64,000 bases of DNA from Pseudopyrenochaeta lycopersici (lineage: Eukaryota > Ascomycota > Dothideomycetes > Pleosporales > Pseudopyrenochaetaceae). The stretch lies in assembly GCA_003313425.1 (NCBI GenBank), contig NHZP01000024.1:434001-498000 (forward strand). The letters are read 5' to 3'. The translations under genes were made by a program, and so were the position numbers. This document shows, in pieces, positions 23,222-33,837 of the stretch. Below the pieces are notes generated by a model. The model was not told the origin of the DNA, made no database searches, and saw nothing but the letters and a program-made list of their open reading frames with translations. Position 1 is the stretch's first letter. Each line of letters starts with the position of its first letter.

Positions 23222-24810
23222 GAAAGCACAGTAAAAGAACTTAGCGTGATACATATAGACAAATTCGCGCATTATGCATCAATATTGTGATGTTGCATGT
23301 TCTGTCATGCATCTCTATAATAAACCTCATCCAGGTCTTGGGCTTAAATTAACCTTCTTGAGCACGCAGCGTACGCTCGAAACACCTGTAACTAATGTTG
23401 TAAATCTCTTCTATCCTGAGCAAATTTCTTAGATTTCCGAGCCAATACTCACTTGACATGAAAGCTTTCCAGGCCACGACCCCACGATTTTGCAGTTCAT
23501 TTTGTCTACATACGACGCTTTTATATACTTCGCATTAAAAATTATCCAAACTCGACAAACTACCGTTAGATTCCACCCAATAGCTCTCTGGTCGTATATT
23601 CTATAGTAAAGGAAAACCTCCAACTATCGTTCTGTCTGCTTTCCTGAGCATTGACCCAAATTATCCGATACCAGACTAATGTTCGGGTTTCTTGATTTTG
23701 AAGTTGAAGAAATACCAATCGGTCCACATGAAAGCAGTCCAAGCAAGCTGTTTGACCTCATCATAATTAATCCTTGAAGTTAAAGGTAATTTATCAAACA
23801 TCAAAGGTGTCGAGTCGTATCTTGTGTCTGCAGTGAGAAAGTAGACCGCGTTAGGTCTGGAATATAGCAAACGACTTACGGTCCTAAATTTGTATGAACA
23901 AGCCATTATTTCCTGGTAGCCTTTCAGTTTTCCTGTTTGATTATGCTTATCGCTCTTAGACTTCATTTTGAAGTACATGTATTGTACACGTGCCAAGGCA
24001 TGAAGACAAAACATACCGCCATCTCTCTTCGAACTAAGCACTTAATCTCTTGTCTCGACTTGCTTGGGGTAATAAGTGTTCATTAAAAAGCCTAGAAACT
24101 ATTCTCTTTGCACCAATGCTAGGTCTAACGTCCTGCAAGCTCTAGCTGCGATTCAAGGAGGGAAGAGTTGACCTTAACAGTTCAGATGGTGATATGGGGA
24201 CGAGCAAAGCTTTTTGACGTCATCATTAATGTTTGACCGTGCGGATTGCTTTCGAAGCCCAGTGACCCAATAGCGATGTTCGAAGAGAATGATGTATTAG
24301 CCCTTCTCCGTGAGTACACATGCAATCAATGTCATTGCAACTTCCTCAATCTTTGCTCAATTTTTCAAGTTTTTCCATTTCTGATCCTTAAAACAAAGAT
24401 GCAAGGTTGTGAGCTGCATATCATCCAAATGCATTTCCAGCTTGCCAATGACTATATATACCGATGTCGACAGATTTGTGGAAGTGAATGATGGTACCAC
24501 AAGTGCTAAGTGTTATATGTAAGCAATAAAAGATCTGGCTCAACGTGATCAGGTTCAATATGATAATGCTCGGCTTTTTCCGCTACAGTTCGAAGGGTGG
24601 CATGAATCGGTGAGAGAGTCGGAACAGTTTAAATAGACGTTTGTTGTTCGCCATGAGTGTAGCTAGGTACAGTTTATATGACTGGTAAGTCTATTCGGGG
24701 ATCTCCTTCGTTTGACTATAAGGCAAAGCATACAAGAGGAATCACATCAATGAACTTCCAAGAATAGAACCAACCTGCTTGTTCAAAAGCTATAGGCTCA
24801 GAGGACGGAT

Positions 24811-24836
24811 ATGAGGATATGTTATGAGGATATGTT
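24811..24836. repeat. perfect 13-bp tandem duplication
   Basis: ATGAGGATATGTT occurs twice back to back (24811-24823, 24824-24836). Two copies only, outside any gene, probably replication slippage. Confidence 0.8.
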
Positions 24837-25849
24837 AGTGGACTTCTTGTATTGTGGACTACTTCAGGAAAATCTACCGAAAATACCTCTTTCCCCTGAT
24901 CTTCTGGCAGCGCCCATCCTTGGCAACTACGTAACGTCCTCGCTGGCGTACGTGGCAATCTGTTGAACCGTGCTCATTGTCCAAATGGCGGTCACCTAAT
25001 GTATGACCTTCACGGATTAAGCTGTTGGAGACTACTAGTTGCAGCAAGACAGAGCTTAGTTTTCATTAAGCTGAGGAGAAAGATCTCCAATAACAGAACT
25101 ATGAGAAGGAATAAGTTTTGCGATGCCTCGTTCACGCAGATTCTAGTGGTGAACTGTACATGGTCGGTCACGTATACCTAGAGACGCCCGAATAAAGCTA
25201 ATTTCTCATGAACAGGCATTAGGGGTCAACGATTGCCGAGATCTCACTTGGGGCTGAACATCTACCCTCGCCATGGCCTCGCTTACTGGTGCGGCGGCAT
25301 TATTTTTTGCGCCGAAAATTTACCCCAGGCCTTGACCCCAGAATTGCTAGCGTTGAAATCCATGCCCCCGCAATGGACAGAGCCTCGCTACTGAACTATC
25401 AGAGCCAATTAAAACCTTTGTTGGGGAATAGATCACCGCAACATAACCCGCCGTTTCTCCACATCCCGATGCGTACGCAACATCGAACTGCCTAGTGTCA
25501 ATTCCGTTCAGAGCACATATAGGAACTCGGGATATGGCTTCCCGAGAATTCTGCATCCATCTAGACTTTTGACGGCTTTAGAGGGGGACGGCACTTGGAG
25601 CGTAGGAAGATACCAGCGGTAGCTAAACCTCCGAGTAGTATCGGGAGCTAATTAGTGCTTCTATGTGGGAAAAGCAAGGAATGAAGCTTATTTCATCCAA
25701 TTAAGACTTTATGAACTAAACGCCGCCGAGGCATCTTGTAAATCGGATCCACTTCTTCATCTATACCGTCTCCGCAATACGACGACGGAGCTGTTCCTTG
25801 AATCCAAAGTCCTGGAGATGACGATACCTCGTCCCTGCCGTGTCGGGCG

Positions 25850-25856
25850 TATAAAA
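25850..25856 (+). promoter_or_regulatory. TATA box of the GH5 glucanase gene
   Basis: TATAAAA, 57 bp before the ATG at 25914, in a GC-richer context. The spacing leaves room for a short leader, as in highly expressed secreted-enzyme genes. Confidence 0.5.
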
Positions 25857-25913
25857 CTCAGGTTCGGCACTGGCAAGACTGAGTCCAGACACGAGTATCC
25901 CTAATCAGCAATT

Positions 25914-27101
25914 ATGGTCGCAGTGCGAATTCTCGGCGCCTCTTTCATTCTTGGTCTCTTCTCCACTGCCACAGCTGGTCCAGCTCGCCACCGCCCGGAC
26001 AGCTATGTCGACTGGAGGACTTTCAAAGGAAATGGTGTCAATCTTGGTGGCTGGTTTGCACAGGAGGCTTTCATTGACACGACTTGGTGGAGCCAAAATT
26101 GCGGCACCGCAAGCGATGAATGGACATGTTGTGCCAACCTCGGTGCGCAGTGCGGCCCTGTCCACGAGAAGAGGTGGAATTCCTTTTTCACCAAAGCCGA
26201 CATCGATAGGTTTGCCTCCGTCGGCGTGAACGTTCTTCGCATTCCTACCTCATACGCGGCTTGGGTCAAGGTTCCTGGAAGCAAATTGTACTCTGGCAAT
26301 CAAGTTGCAATCTTTCGAAAAATTGCTTCATATGCCATCTCCAAGTACCGCATGCACATTATCCTCGATATCCATTCCTTGCCCGGTGGAATCAACGGTT
26401 TGGATATCGGTGAAGCCGTAGGCCACTACGACTGGTTCAACAACCAAACCAATTTGGACTATTCGCTCAAAGCTGTCGAAGCTGCCCTAAAGTATATCCA
26501 AAATTCAGGAAGCCCACAGTCATACTCTCTCGCCCCTATCAATGAGCCAGCCGACGTCCGAGATTTCTTAGTATTCGGCACCGCGGCCGCACTATCAGAC
26601 GACGGTGTCGCCTGGGTTCAGAAATATATCGACGCGGTTATTGCAAGGACGAAGGCAGTGAATCCGAAGATCCCAGTGCTGTTCCAAGGTAGTTTCAAAG
26701 GCGCAGCTTTCTGGTCTCCCCGCTTCCCCGCTGACACAAACATCGTCATGGATGTACACAAGTACTTCTTCGCGGGCTATCCAACTGACTCGGACAATGT
26801 GACTTCATACATCTGCTCACAGGCCGAAGCTATCGGCAGCGACAAGAAGTTCCCCATTTTCGTTGGCGAGTGGGCCATTCAGACGGTTGCGAATAACAAA
26901 TTATCGAATCGTGCTAAGAATCTGAATACTGGACTTTACGCTTTCGCTAAGTATACGCGTGGTAGCTCGTATTGGAATGGTAAATTCTTGGGTAATAATT
27001 CTGTTGTTGGGGAAGGTACACAGGCTGATTACTGGAACTATTCTGCTTTTATCGACTTGGGCATCATCGACGCTAGCCAAGGCCAGCAGTACTGTACTTA
27101 G
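25914..27101 (+). CDS. secreted GH5 exo-beta-1,3-glucanase
   Basis: Single exon, 395 residues. A signal peptide (about residues 1-21, ending STATA) is followed by a GH5 TIM barrel: GVNLGGWF at 41-48, VNVLRIPTSYAAW, DIHSLPG at 152-158, then APINEP with the acid/base Glu211, VHKYFF, and FVGEWA with the nucleophile Glu319. The GNGVNLGGW opening and the paired cysteines (SQNCGTAS, TCCANLGAQC) match fungal exo-1,3-glucanases of subfamily GH5_9, which trim or remodel beta-1,3-glucan in the cell wall or in external glucans. All catalytic residues are present, so it should be active. There is no cellulose-binding module or GPI signal. Transcription may use the TATA box just upstream. Confidence 0.92.
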   Translation: MVAVRILGASFILGLFSTATAGPARHRPDSYVDWRTFKGNGVNLGGWFAQEAFIDTTWWSQNCGTASDEWTCCANLGAQCGPVHEKRWNSFFTKADIDRFASVGVNVLRIPTSYAAWVKVPGSKLYSGNQVAIFRKIASYAISKYRMHIILDIHSLPGGINGLDIGEAVGHYDWFNNQTNLDYSLKAVEAALKYIQNSGSPQSYSLAPINEPADVRDFLVFGTAAALSDDGVAWVQKYIDAVIARTKAVNPKIPVLFQGSFKGAAFWSPRFPADTNIVMDVHKYFFAGYPTDSDNVTSYICSQAEAIGSDKKFPIFVGEWAIQTVANNKLSNRAKNLNTGLYAFAKYTRGSSYWNGKFLGNNSVVGEGTQADYWNYSAFIDLGIIDASQGQQYCT

Positions 27102-27486
27102 CTGGAGGACGATTACCGTCTGAATGATAGAGCTTGGTTTTAATTTAATGCAAGTAATGAAAACATAGAGCCGATGATTAGACCGATTCGGAGCACTAGG
27201 ACTGTACTGAGTCCAATAACACAGCCTTTGTTTGGGACTGGCAGCCGCGGAAGTGGAATGCCTGTGCTCCCCCACATTGAGACCCCTCTTTGTATTTACA
27301 GGCGCACTCTCATTCCCCCACACGAACCCACAACCGGAGAAAGATCCTAAAAGAAGACGCTGTTCGTTATGAAAGGAAGATGAGCGAACAGTGTCACCTA
27401 TCTCCGCATCCCGACCTAACCTGACAAGCCTCAAAGTCGTTGAGGCGCTTTGAATTGGAACTTGCTACACCGATTTCGTTGAGCAG
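27102..27486. other. intergenic region before the P450 gene
   Basis: 385 bp between the glucanase stop and the P450 start. A 177-codon minus-strand frame (27434-26901) spans it but overlaps the glucanase coding strand and has no features. Confidence 0.5.
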
Positions 27487-29309
27487 ATGCATTTCGCCAT
27501 TTTCATTACTGCTGCTGCAGTACTTCTTCTCGCACGAATATTTCTTCAAATCTTGAAGGGAAGTTTTTCGCCTTTGCGACAGCTTCCTGGGCCATTTGTA
27601 GCGAGGTTTACTGATTTATGGTACCTTTGGAGGGTGAAAAAGGGACGTTTCGAGTATGACAACATTGAGCTACATCGCAAGTATGGTGAGTATAAGCACT
27701 ATCAACACTTTACGTTGCACTTTAGTCTTCGTCTGAACATTTCATGCCGGTTCAGAAATTTGACGAGATACGAATTTAGGGGGAATCGTCCGCTACGGCC
27801 CAAATCGCTACTCATTTTCTTCCCCAGACGCCCAGAAGGTAATCTACGGTCATGGGTCTAAATTTCCAAAGTCTACTTGGTACCAGGTATGGAGCAATCC
27901 GCGTCCAGGTCAATGGTCTCTTTTCACAGACCAGGACATCAAACGGCACAGCGAGAATCGCCGGCAATACCAAAGTGCATACACTATGTCGTCTTTGGTC
28001 AGTTACGAGTCTTACGTTGATGAGTGCGCGGACTTGTTCAGTCAACGACTCAAAGAGGTTGCACATGCGGGAATCTTTGCAGATATGGCACATTGGCTAC
28101 AGTGCTATGCATTTGATGTTATCGGAATGATTACCTACTCGAAGAGGCTGGGGTTTCTGGACGCGGGAGACGACATTAGTGGTGTAATTGCAGCGTTGGA
28201 CAATATCCTCAAGTATGGGTCACTTGGAGGGATTTACGCATGGCTGCATCCATACCTCTTCGTGATCAGGAATTGGCTTGCTGGGAGTTCGGGAACCGGC
28301 AGGTAAGAGCTCTATTGTACGAACTGGACGCGAGAGGTACACTAAACTTACATTTTCATTTGTGTAGAATGTATGTGATGAAATTCACCCAAGAGACAAT
28401 TTCAGACCATCAGAAGGCTCAACGAAAAGCCATTCCCGTGGATGGCGCCGAGGATCGAGAATCGCAAACGTCAGCGATGGATTTCCTGACGAAGTTCTTC
28501 GCGAAGAATGCACAGGATCCAAAGGCATTCTCCATGTATCACATTATTATGGGATGTATGATGAATATATCTGCAGGCTCAGATACTACTGCCGTCACCT
28601 TGTCTGCGATACTGTATTACCTTCTAAAGAACCCACGCACTCTTAATGCACTGCGCCAGGAGATTGATTCGCAGCCTGAAATGGTTAGGACATCAAGACA
28701 TATCACTTTCAAAGACAGCCAGAATATGCCGTATCTCCAGGCAGTCATGAAGGAGGCGCTTAGAATGCACCCTGCAACAGGGCTTCCCCTCGAGCGCGTA
28801 GTGCCACCTGGTGGAGCGAGAATCTGCGATCGCTTCTTTCCCGAAGGAGTGAGTTATGAATTTGTGTAGAAAAGCAATTCATGGCCTTGCTAATCAATTA
28901 CAGACTATCGTCGGAATCAATTGCTGGGTTGCCCATCGCGATGCATCAGTGTTTGGTGCAGATGCCAACGAGTTCAAGCCAGAGCGCTGGCTCATTGAAG
29001 ATAAGGAGAAGCTGAGCTTGATGGAGCGTAGTTGGATACCAGTAAGTTTAGGACAGACACAGTTTAGTCCATGCTCAATACTGACACGCCTAATAGTTTG
29101 GCCTTGGTTCAAGAACGTGCATCGGTCGACACATTTCTTTCCTGGAAATGTCCAAGTTGATCCCCATGCTTGTGCGTGACTTTGACTTTGAATTGGATGA
29201 AAAGCTGCAAACGCAAGAATGGAATACGCTGAATTACTGGTTCGTGAAGCCAAAGAATTTTCGGGTCAGGGTTTCAGTGCGTCGGAGTGGCAATGCTGGA
29301 ATGCAGTAG
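27487..29309 (+). CDS. cytochrome P450 monooxygenase
   Basis: Five exons (27487-27685, 27780-28302, 28368-28848, 28904-29041, 29097-29309) give 517 residues. An N-terminal membrane anchor (residues 3-22) and a Pro-rich hinge (LRQLPGP) are followed by the P450 landmarks. These are the I-helix AGSDTT at 310-315, the K-helix ExxR at Glu370-Arg373, a PERW motif (FKPERWL), and the heme loop FGLGSRTCIG with the ligand Cys455. All are intact. The overall look (HRKYGGIVRYGPNRYSF after the hinge) resembles the pisatin-demethylase/benzoate-hydroxylase-like group of fungal microsomal P450s, but the CYP family and substrate cannot be fixed by eye. All introns are canonical and short. It lies tail-to-tail with the kelch gene, about 190 bp apart. 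Confidence 0.92.
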
Positions 29310-29500
29310 CATATCTAAGACATGGCCGCTGGGCAAATTTGCATGCGTGGTTATTCAGAGATGCTTTTAATCATGTTTTCACCTATTGAGCTGTTGTCCC
29401 GATTCGGCCCATGGTGTCTCGGATGCACGTTGCACTAACGGACAGGAGAAGAGAGATTAGCTATATGGGATTTGAAGTAGACCAGCAGGGCTCTGAATAT

Positions 29501-30587
29501 CTAAAATGTGAGATGCCAGACGTCGGTCAGCCGCTCGTTGTTCTCACCCAATCCACCGTGTATAACAACGCTGTCATTCCCAGCGCCATTAGGGTTCTTA
29601 ACGACATCAGCATCGAACCAACCTCGCGGATCGGGAAGACCACTAGAGCCTTCAGGGTGTAGCTGGGTCCACCAATTCTCACTAATGTCATAAATCCAGA
29701 CATCACTCAACATCTTGCCCGCCCCAGCATGACCAAGAGATGAAGGATCACGTTCGCCAAAGAGTGTGAGTAGTTTATCTTTTCGACCAAGATGGACGGG
29801 CACAAGAACGCAAACGCTTCGCGCCTCTGGGCCGTCATTTCCATCAGCTTTGAATGTCTCGGTGGACCATGTATTGGCTGATATGTCGAAAATGTCGATG
29901 CTGCCGCCTTGTTCTGTTGTACCGTCAAACCCATTCATCTTGTAGATCTTACCGCTACTATATGCAATCGATGTTCCTCCACGCTGTGGAGCCGGTGCAT
30001 CTGGGGCTTGCGTCCATGATCGCTTGTTAACGTCAAATATCCAGAGATCCGAGAGGCGACCTTTGGCTGGACAGCCGGCATGCACAAAAAAAGCCTTTTG
30101 TCCGTCACTAGTCGAGCAGTGGTAGCTGCGTGCTGGTGGGTATGGGGCTGATGAGTCGGCTGGCGTGGTTTTGGTCCACTCTGAAAGTGTTGGATCAAAG
30201 GCCCACACTGCTCCGTCCTCCTCGATTGGCGCCATATCTGTACCTCCGCGTCCGGAGAAAAGGTACATCTTGCCATTGAGAACAGCCGAAGCGCTTCCAA
30301 CACGGGGACTAGGAGCTGCTGATATCGATTTTGTTTCGAGTTGGAGAGCATCTAGTTGTGTGAGCAAGTACCTTGATGGACAGGCAAATGAGGGGCAGCA
30401 TACCAGGCTTCAATGAAAAGATATCGACCTTATTGTCCACAGGCTCTCGAGGCTTGACCTCACCACCAAAGATGCATACATTTTGATCAATGACAGAAAG
30501 AACTTGTGAGGAGCGTCGAAGTCGCTCAGTATCCAGAAGACGGATCCAAGAGCCCTTGAGCGTGCTGATAGGCCTCCCGACAGGCAT
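29501..30587 (-). CDS. kelch-repeat beta-propeller protein
   Basis: Two exons (30587-30404 and 30351-29501) give 344 residues. Repeated blades with the kelch pattern are visible: QNVCIFGGEV, GKMYLFSGRG, QKAFFVHAGC, GKIYKMNGFD, KLLTLFGERD and DSVVIHGGLG. Each is followed by a segment ending in Asp-x-W/I-x-F/Y-D (for example DLWIFDVNKRSW and DVWIYDISENWW). Six blades fit a whole propeller with no added catalytic or BTB domain. Such small kelch proteins act as protein-binding scaffolds; relatives are annotated as galactose-oxidase-like or nitrile-specifier-like. No copper-ligand set is evident, so enzymatic activity should not be assumed. The start is 280 bp from the oppositely oriented coilin-like gene, suggesting a shared promoter. 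Confidence 0.85.
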
Positions 30588-30867
30588 TGTGATTGTAGAG
30601 TAGCTTGAAATTATGTAAGTTAGAACGCAGTCAATGAGGAGATATCGATTTAATATCTAATCGGATATGCAGTCCGATCGGAGCAAGTTGCGTCATGCAC
30701 GTGGGTGAAACGATGAATGTGCATGCATGCAAGTGCGGATCGCCTCCGCTCTCCTTCCTAGACGTGGCTAGCGGCCGATCCAACTAGTCCAAGCTTCATT
30801 GCCCAAAAGTTCACCACTTTAGCAAACTTACAGGCAGCGCTACTTGACGCGAATCGACGCGCCCGAC

Positions 30868-33030
30868 ATGCGGCTTCGACTCACCGTGCAGCGCAACAGC
30901 CTGCCCGCCGCGAACGTCCTCTGGAACGTGCCTGATACGAGCAGCGGAGCGGCATACACCATCACGCGCCTGCTTGAAGATGTCAACCATATAATCCCGC
31001 TGGAGTCAGAGCACTGGGGCCTGGAGCATTATGTTGTTGAAGTAGCCGGTTTCGAGTGCCTCCACTTCTCGCCGGTTGCGCAGGCGCTGAAGGATGACGA
31101 CCATGTCTCGTAAGTCTTTCCTGGCCATATGCTCATTGCCTGCTAATTCTTGCTCAGCATCCGGCCGCTCATGACTGCCGAAGTCCGCGCACGCACACTC
31201 ACCGGCCGACACCAGATCTCGGATGATGGCCGACATCTCGTTGATGGCGTTCCATTTGGTCGGCCGTACCTTCGACACCCACAGCGACCTGCCGTCAGGA
31301 TCCCTCCTCGTAAGCGACGACGACTCGATGACGCTGCGGAGGATGTTGAAGGTACGGGGCTACTCACTGAGAATGGTGAGGGTGAGGATCAGCAGCCAAG
31401 TGCGACACTGGTGATTAAAGACACACGTCCGGGGTCTGGAGAAGCTGAATCAAGAATCACCTCCAAGAAAGTGCAATTCAAGCAGCCAGAATTCAATCAG
31501 TCTGATGATAGCGAGGAGGACGATGAGGATTTCGCGCCTGGGGAAGACAGCGACCACGATGTTTCCATCGACGACGAGTCAGATGATGAGTCCGACTCAG
31601 ACTCAGAGGCGAGCTCAGAAGCGTCATCAAGTGCCTCGGACAGCTCAGATTCGGATTCGGATTCGGGTTCTTCTAGCGATAGCGACTCAGACAGCGAAAG
31701 CGATGCGAGCTCTCTGCCTGAAGTTCTCTCCTCCAAGGACGGTTCCAAGACAAAACAAAACACCATTGCGGCTCCTGCCTCGCACACACATGTGGCTCCT
31801 GGTAACGGCCGTACTGCCACACGTTCGAGAAATTCCCGACGTACCAGGAGCAACCGTCTTCGGCATTTGAAAGAAGCTGGTGAGCTCCATAAAGATGCCA
31901 ACTTAAGCGATCTGCAAAAATACGAGGACGCGAAGAGAGGACAGAGCATGGATGAGCCAGCGCTTCCGAAGCCTTTCGCCAAGCCATCAGGAAAGAGAAA
32001 GCGGTTAGAAGATGATGAACCTAAAGAGATCATCACGGAAGAGGCCAGCGAGCTTGAACAGCGAAAACGAGAACTAATGGCGAGGTTGGACGAAACCTCC
32101 GGTAAAACTGTGCACGCAGATGAACTCGCCCAACCCCAGCTCTCTTTGGCTGAGGCGGATGTGACAGAACCGCAAGACGCTCCGCTTGTGGAGCAACCTG
32201 CAAAGAAAGAAACACCATCAAAGCGGCTGCGCCCTGACACCACCGCTATCAGCCGGATACTTGCTCGCCAAGCCCGACCTGCTGTCAAGAAGGCAAGGAC
32301 CAAGCCAGCAGCTGAGGAACCTCTGGAGCCCGAAGGTGCATCCGACCCAGATTTCTGGAAGTCCAGAATAAATCTCTCGGCCTTTGAATGCTGGGAAGAA
32401 GACTTCGAACTTACCGCCCCACCCTACCCCTTTCAGCAGCACTGGGATCCAGCTAGTAGGCAAATGCGCGATAAAGCGAGCAAGAAAAGACAGAAGAAAG
32501 GTGGTAAAAACCGCAATCCCTTGCCAACCGAGCAGGAGGAAGATGAGGAGGAGAAAATCATCTTGAATTATGATGACGACTCAGCGGCCGAAAACCCCGA
32601 AACTAAGATCAATGCTGCTGTTGAGGATCATCTTCCTCAGGATGTTGCAACAGCCGTGCAATCTGATCTACCATCATTGCCAGAGGACATCAGCACATTA
32701 CCGGATCTTGCACCGTCTCATATCAAAGAGGGCGCCATCATTGTATGCAAGTTCTTTGCCGTTAATCCCATCACCATCACTCCTGAAATCAGTGCATACA
32801 AGACTGCAATAGTTGAGCGAGAAGGTGACTCAGGGAATGGGGCAGGGACCATTCGGCTCAAGATTGCGCAACGGGACCTGCCAAGGAAAGAGAAGAAATT
32901 TGATAGCAAGGGCAATCGCATCTATGGCGCTGGTGACGCCTTTCTCATGGATGATGGCGAGGATGATGACAGCCTATGGGAGGGCACGTTTGGTGAGCTG
33001 TTGGAGGGGAAGCTTTTGAAGGCTGCGTAA
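30868..33030 (+). CDS. coilin-like nuclear protein (DUF7357-type)
   Basis: Exons 30868-31109 and 31158-33030 give 704 residues. The first ~130 residues are a ubiquitin-like fold as in coilin-type proteins: MRLRLTVQ at the start, YTITRLLEDVNHIIPLE, DYVVEV-type strands and SIRPLMTAEV, then DGRHLVDGVPFGRPYL. A nuclear signal (RKRRRL) follows, then a long Ser/Asp/Glu-rich acidic tract (about residues 195-270) made of SDSD and SEAS repeats. Two further basic motifs come next (GKRKRL, KKRQKKGGKNR). The C-terminal ~120 residues (HIKEGAIIVCKFFAVNP to the end) look Tudor-like. Coilin organises Cajal bodies and snRNP maturation. The fungal proteins are poorly studied, so function is inferred. The intron is canonical and fixes the frame. 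Confidence 0.75.
31560..31715 (+). repeat. degenerate Ser/Asp-coding simple repeat
   Basis: Within the coilin-like gene, runs of GAC, TCA, GAT and TCG codons encode an acidic Ser/Asp/Glu tract. The nucleotide repeat is imperfect, so it looks old. It also opens a long antisense frame that is not a gene. Confidence 0.7.
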
Positions 33031-33837
33031 TGTCAGAAATGAGGATATTCGCACTAGCGAATTTTGCTGGTGTCACTGGTCTGCTCTATGGCTTCACAGG
33101 TCTCAATTTGTTTGCCGCTCATGTGCCAAGATACCCCAGCATCACTAACTTATTGTCGGTGGTCCATTGTCTACCATGTCTATTGAGCCTCGGAATTTGC
33201 TGTGATACAGTTGCCTCACGTGCCAAAAGCCATTCTCTTGGTTCATGGCAAGCAAGACCATCGATAGTGCAGCCCTAAATACCTCGGCGAATAATCTTCC
33301 TTGCCGATACACTTGTTGACGACTTTAAGCAGGGGTTTGCAGCCCTTCCCTACCCCGCCAAACGTCATTGTAACCCCTCCAAGAGCTCTACCTAGGTGTA
33401 CGCTGACAACCACGTGCATATACGAATGACCAACCATAGGAATACGCAATGCAACGGAACATCGCTCTTTGCAGTGATGACCATCGACCTGTCTGTCGGG
33501 CCAGTTGCCTCTCGGAGCACGCACTCCGGATCGCGGATCTATCAACCCTGAATTTTAGCTTCGCCCTAACAACTGCCGCGGTGGGGTAGCCTCACGGAGG
33601 CGTGGGTAAGAATGTGATGAAGCGAAGAGCGGGTGTACAAAATTTGCTCTTTCGTACGTGACTTTCTTCTTTTTAGTTTTTTGTTTCTACCATTCAATTT
33701 GCATCATCTATCCGTACAGTTCCTCAGTCGAATCACGAACCTCGAACGAAACACTAGAACCTACTGACGCGCCGAATGTGAGTCAATATAAACTTTAGCA
33801 TCACTTCATACTTATTTTCCTACAGACCGATCCAAAG
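33031..33837. other. intergenic region with likely 5' UTR intron of the MetE-like gene
   Basis: No gene is recognised from 33031 to about 33700. Just before the next gene, a donor GTGAGT at 33779 and an acceptor ending TTTCCTACAG at 33826 suggest a short intron in the leader, since the spliced leader contains no upstream ATG. The TC/T-rich run at 33660-33690 fits a fungal promoter. The intron is an inference. Confidence 0.5.

Larger units (their letters stand above)
23222..25913. other. gene-poor interval with a small tandem duplication
   Basis: About 2.7 kb. A 121-codon minus-strand frame at 23676-24041 ends with an aromatic-rich segment (AFMWTDWYFFNF) but matches nothing I recognise and cannot be extended by splicing. 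No other coding signal was seen. The 3' end of the interval contains the promoter of the glucanase gene. Confidence 0.5.

Noticed and set aside
23676..24041. 121-codon minus-strand frame with an aromatic-rich end
   Set aside because: The plausible internal intron breaks the frame in all phases, and nothing in it is recognisable.
15912..29309. Possible secondary-metabolite cluster (SDR-NmrA, hydrolase, P450)
   Set aside because: No polyketide synthase, NRPS, terpene cyclase or prenyltransferase backbone is present, the genes are spread over 13 kb with long gaps, and a cell-wall GH5 gene lies between them.
31497..32303. 268-codon minus-strand open frame, Ser/Glu-rich at its end
   Set aside because: Antisense to the coilin-like gene. 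It is open because of the Ser/Asp codon repeats on the other strand.
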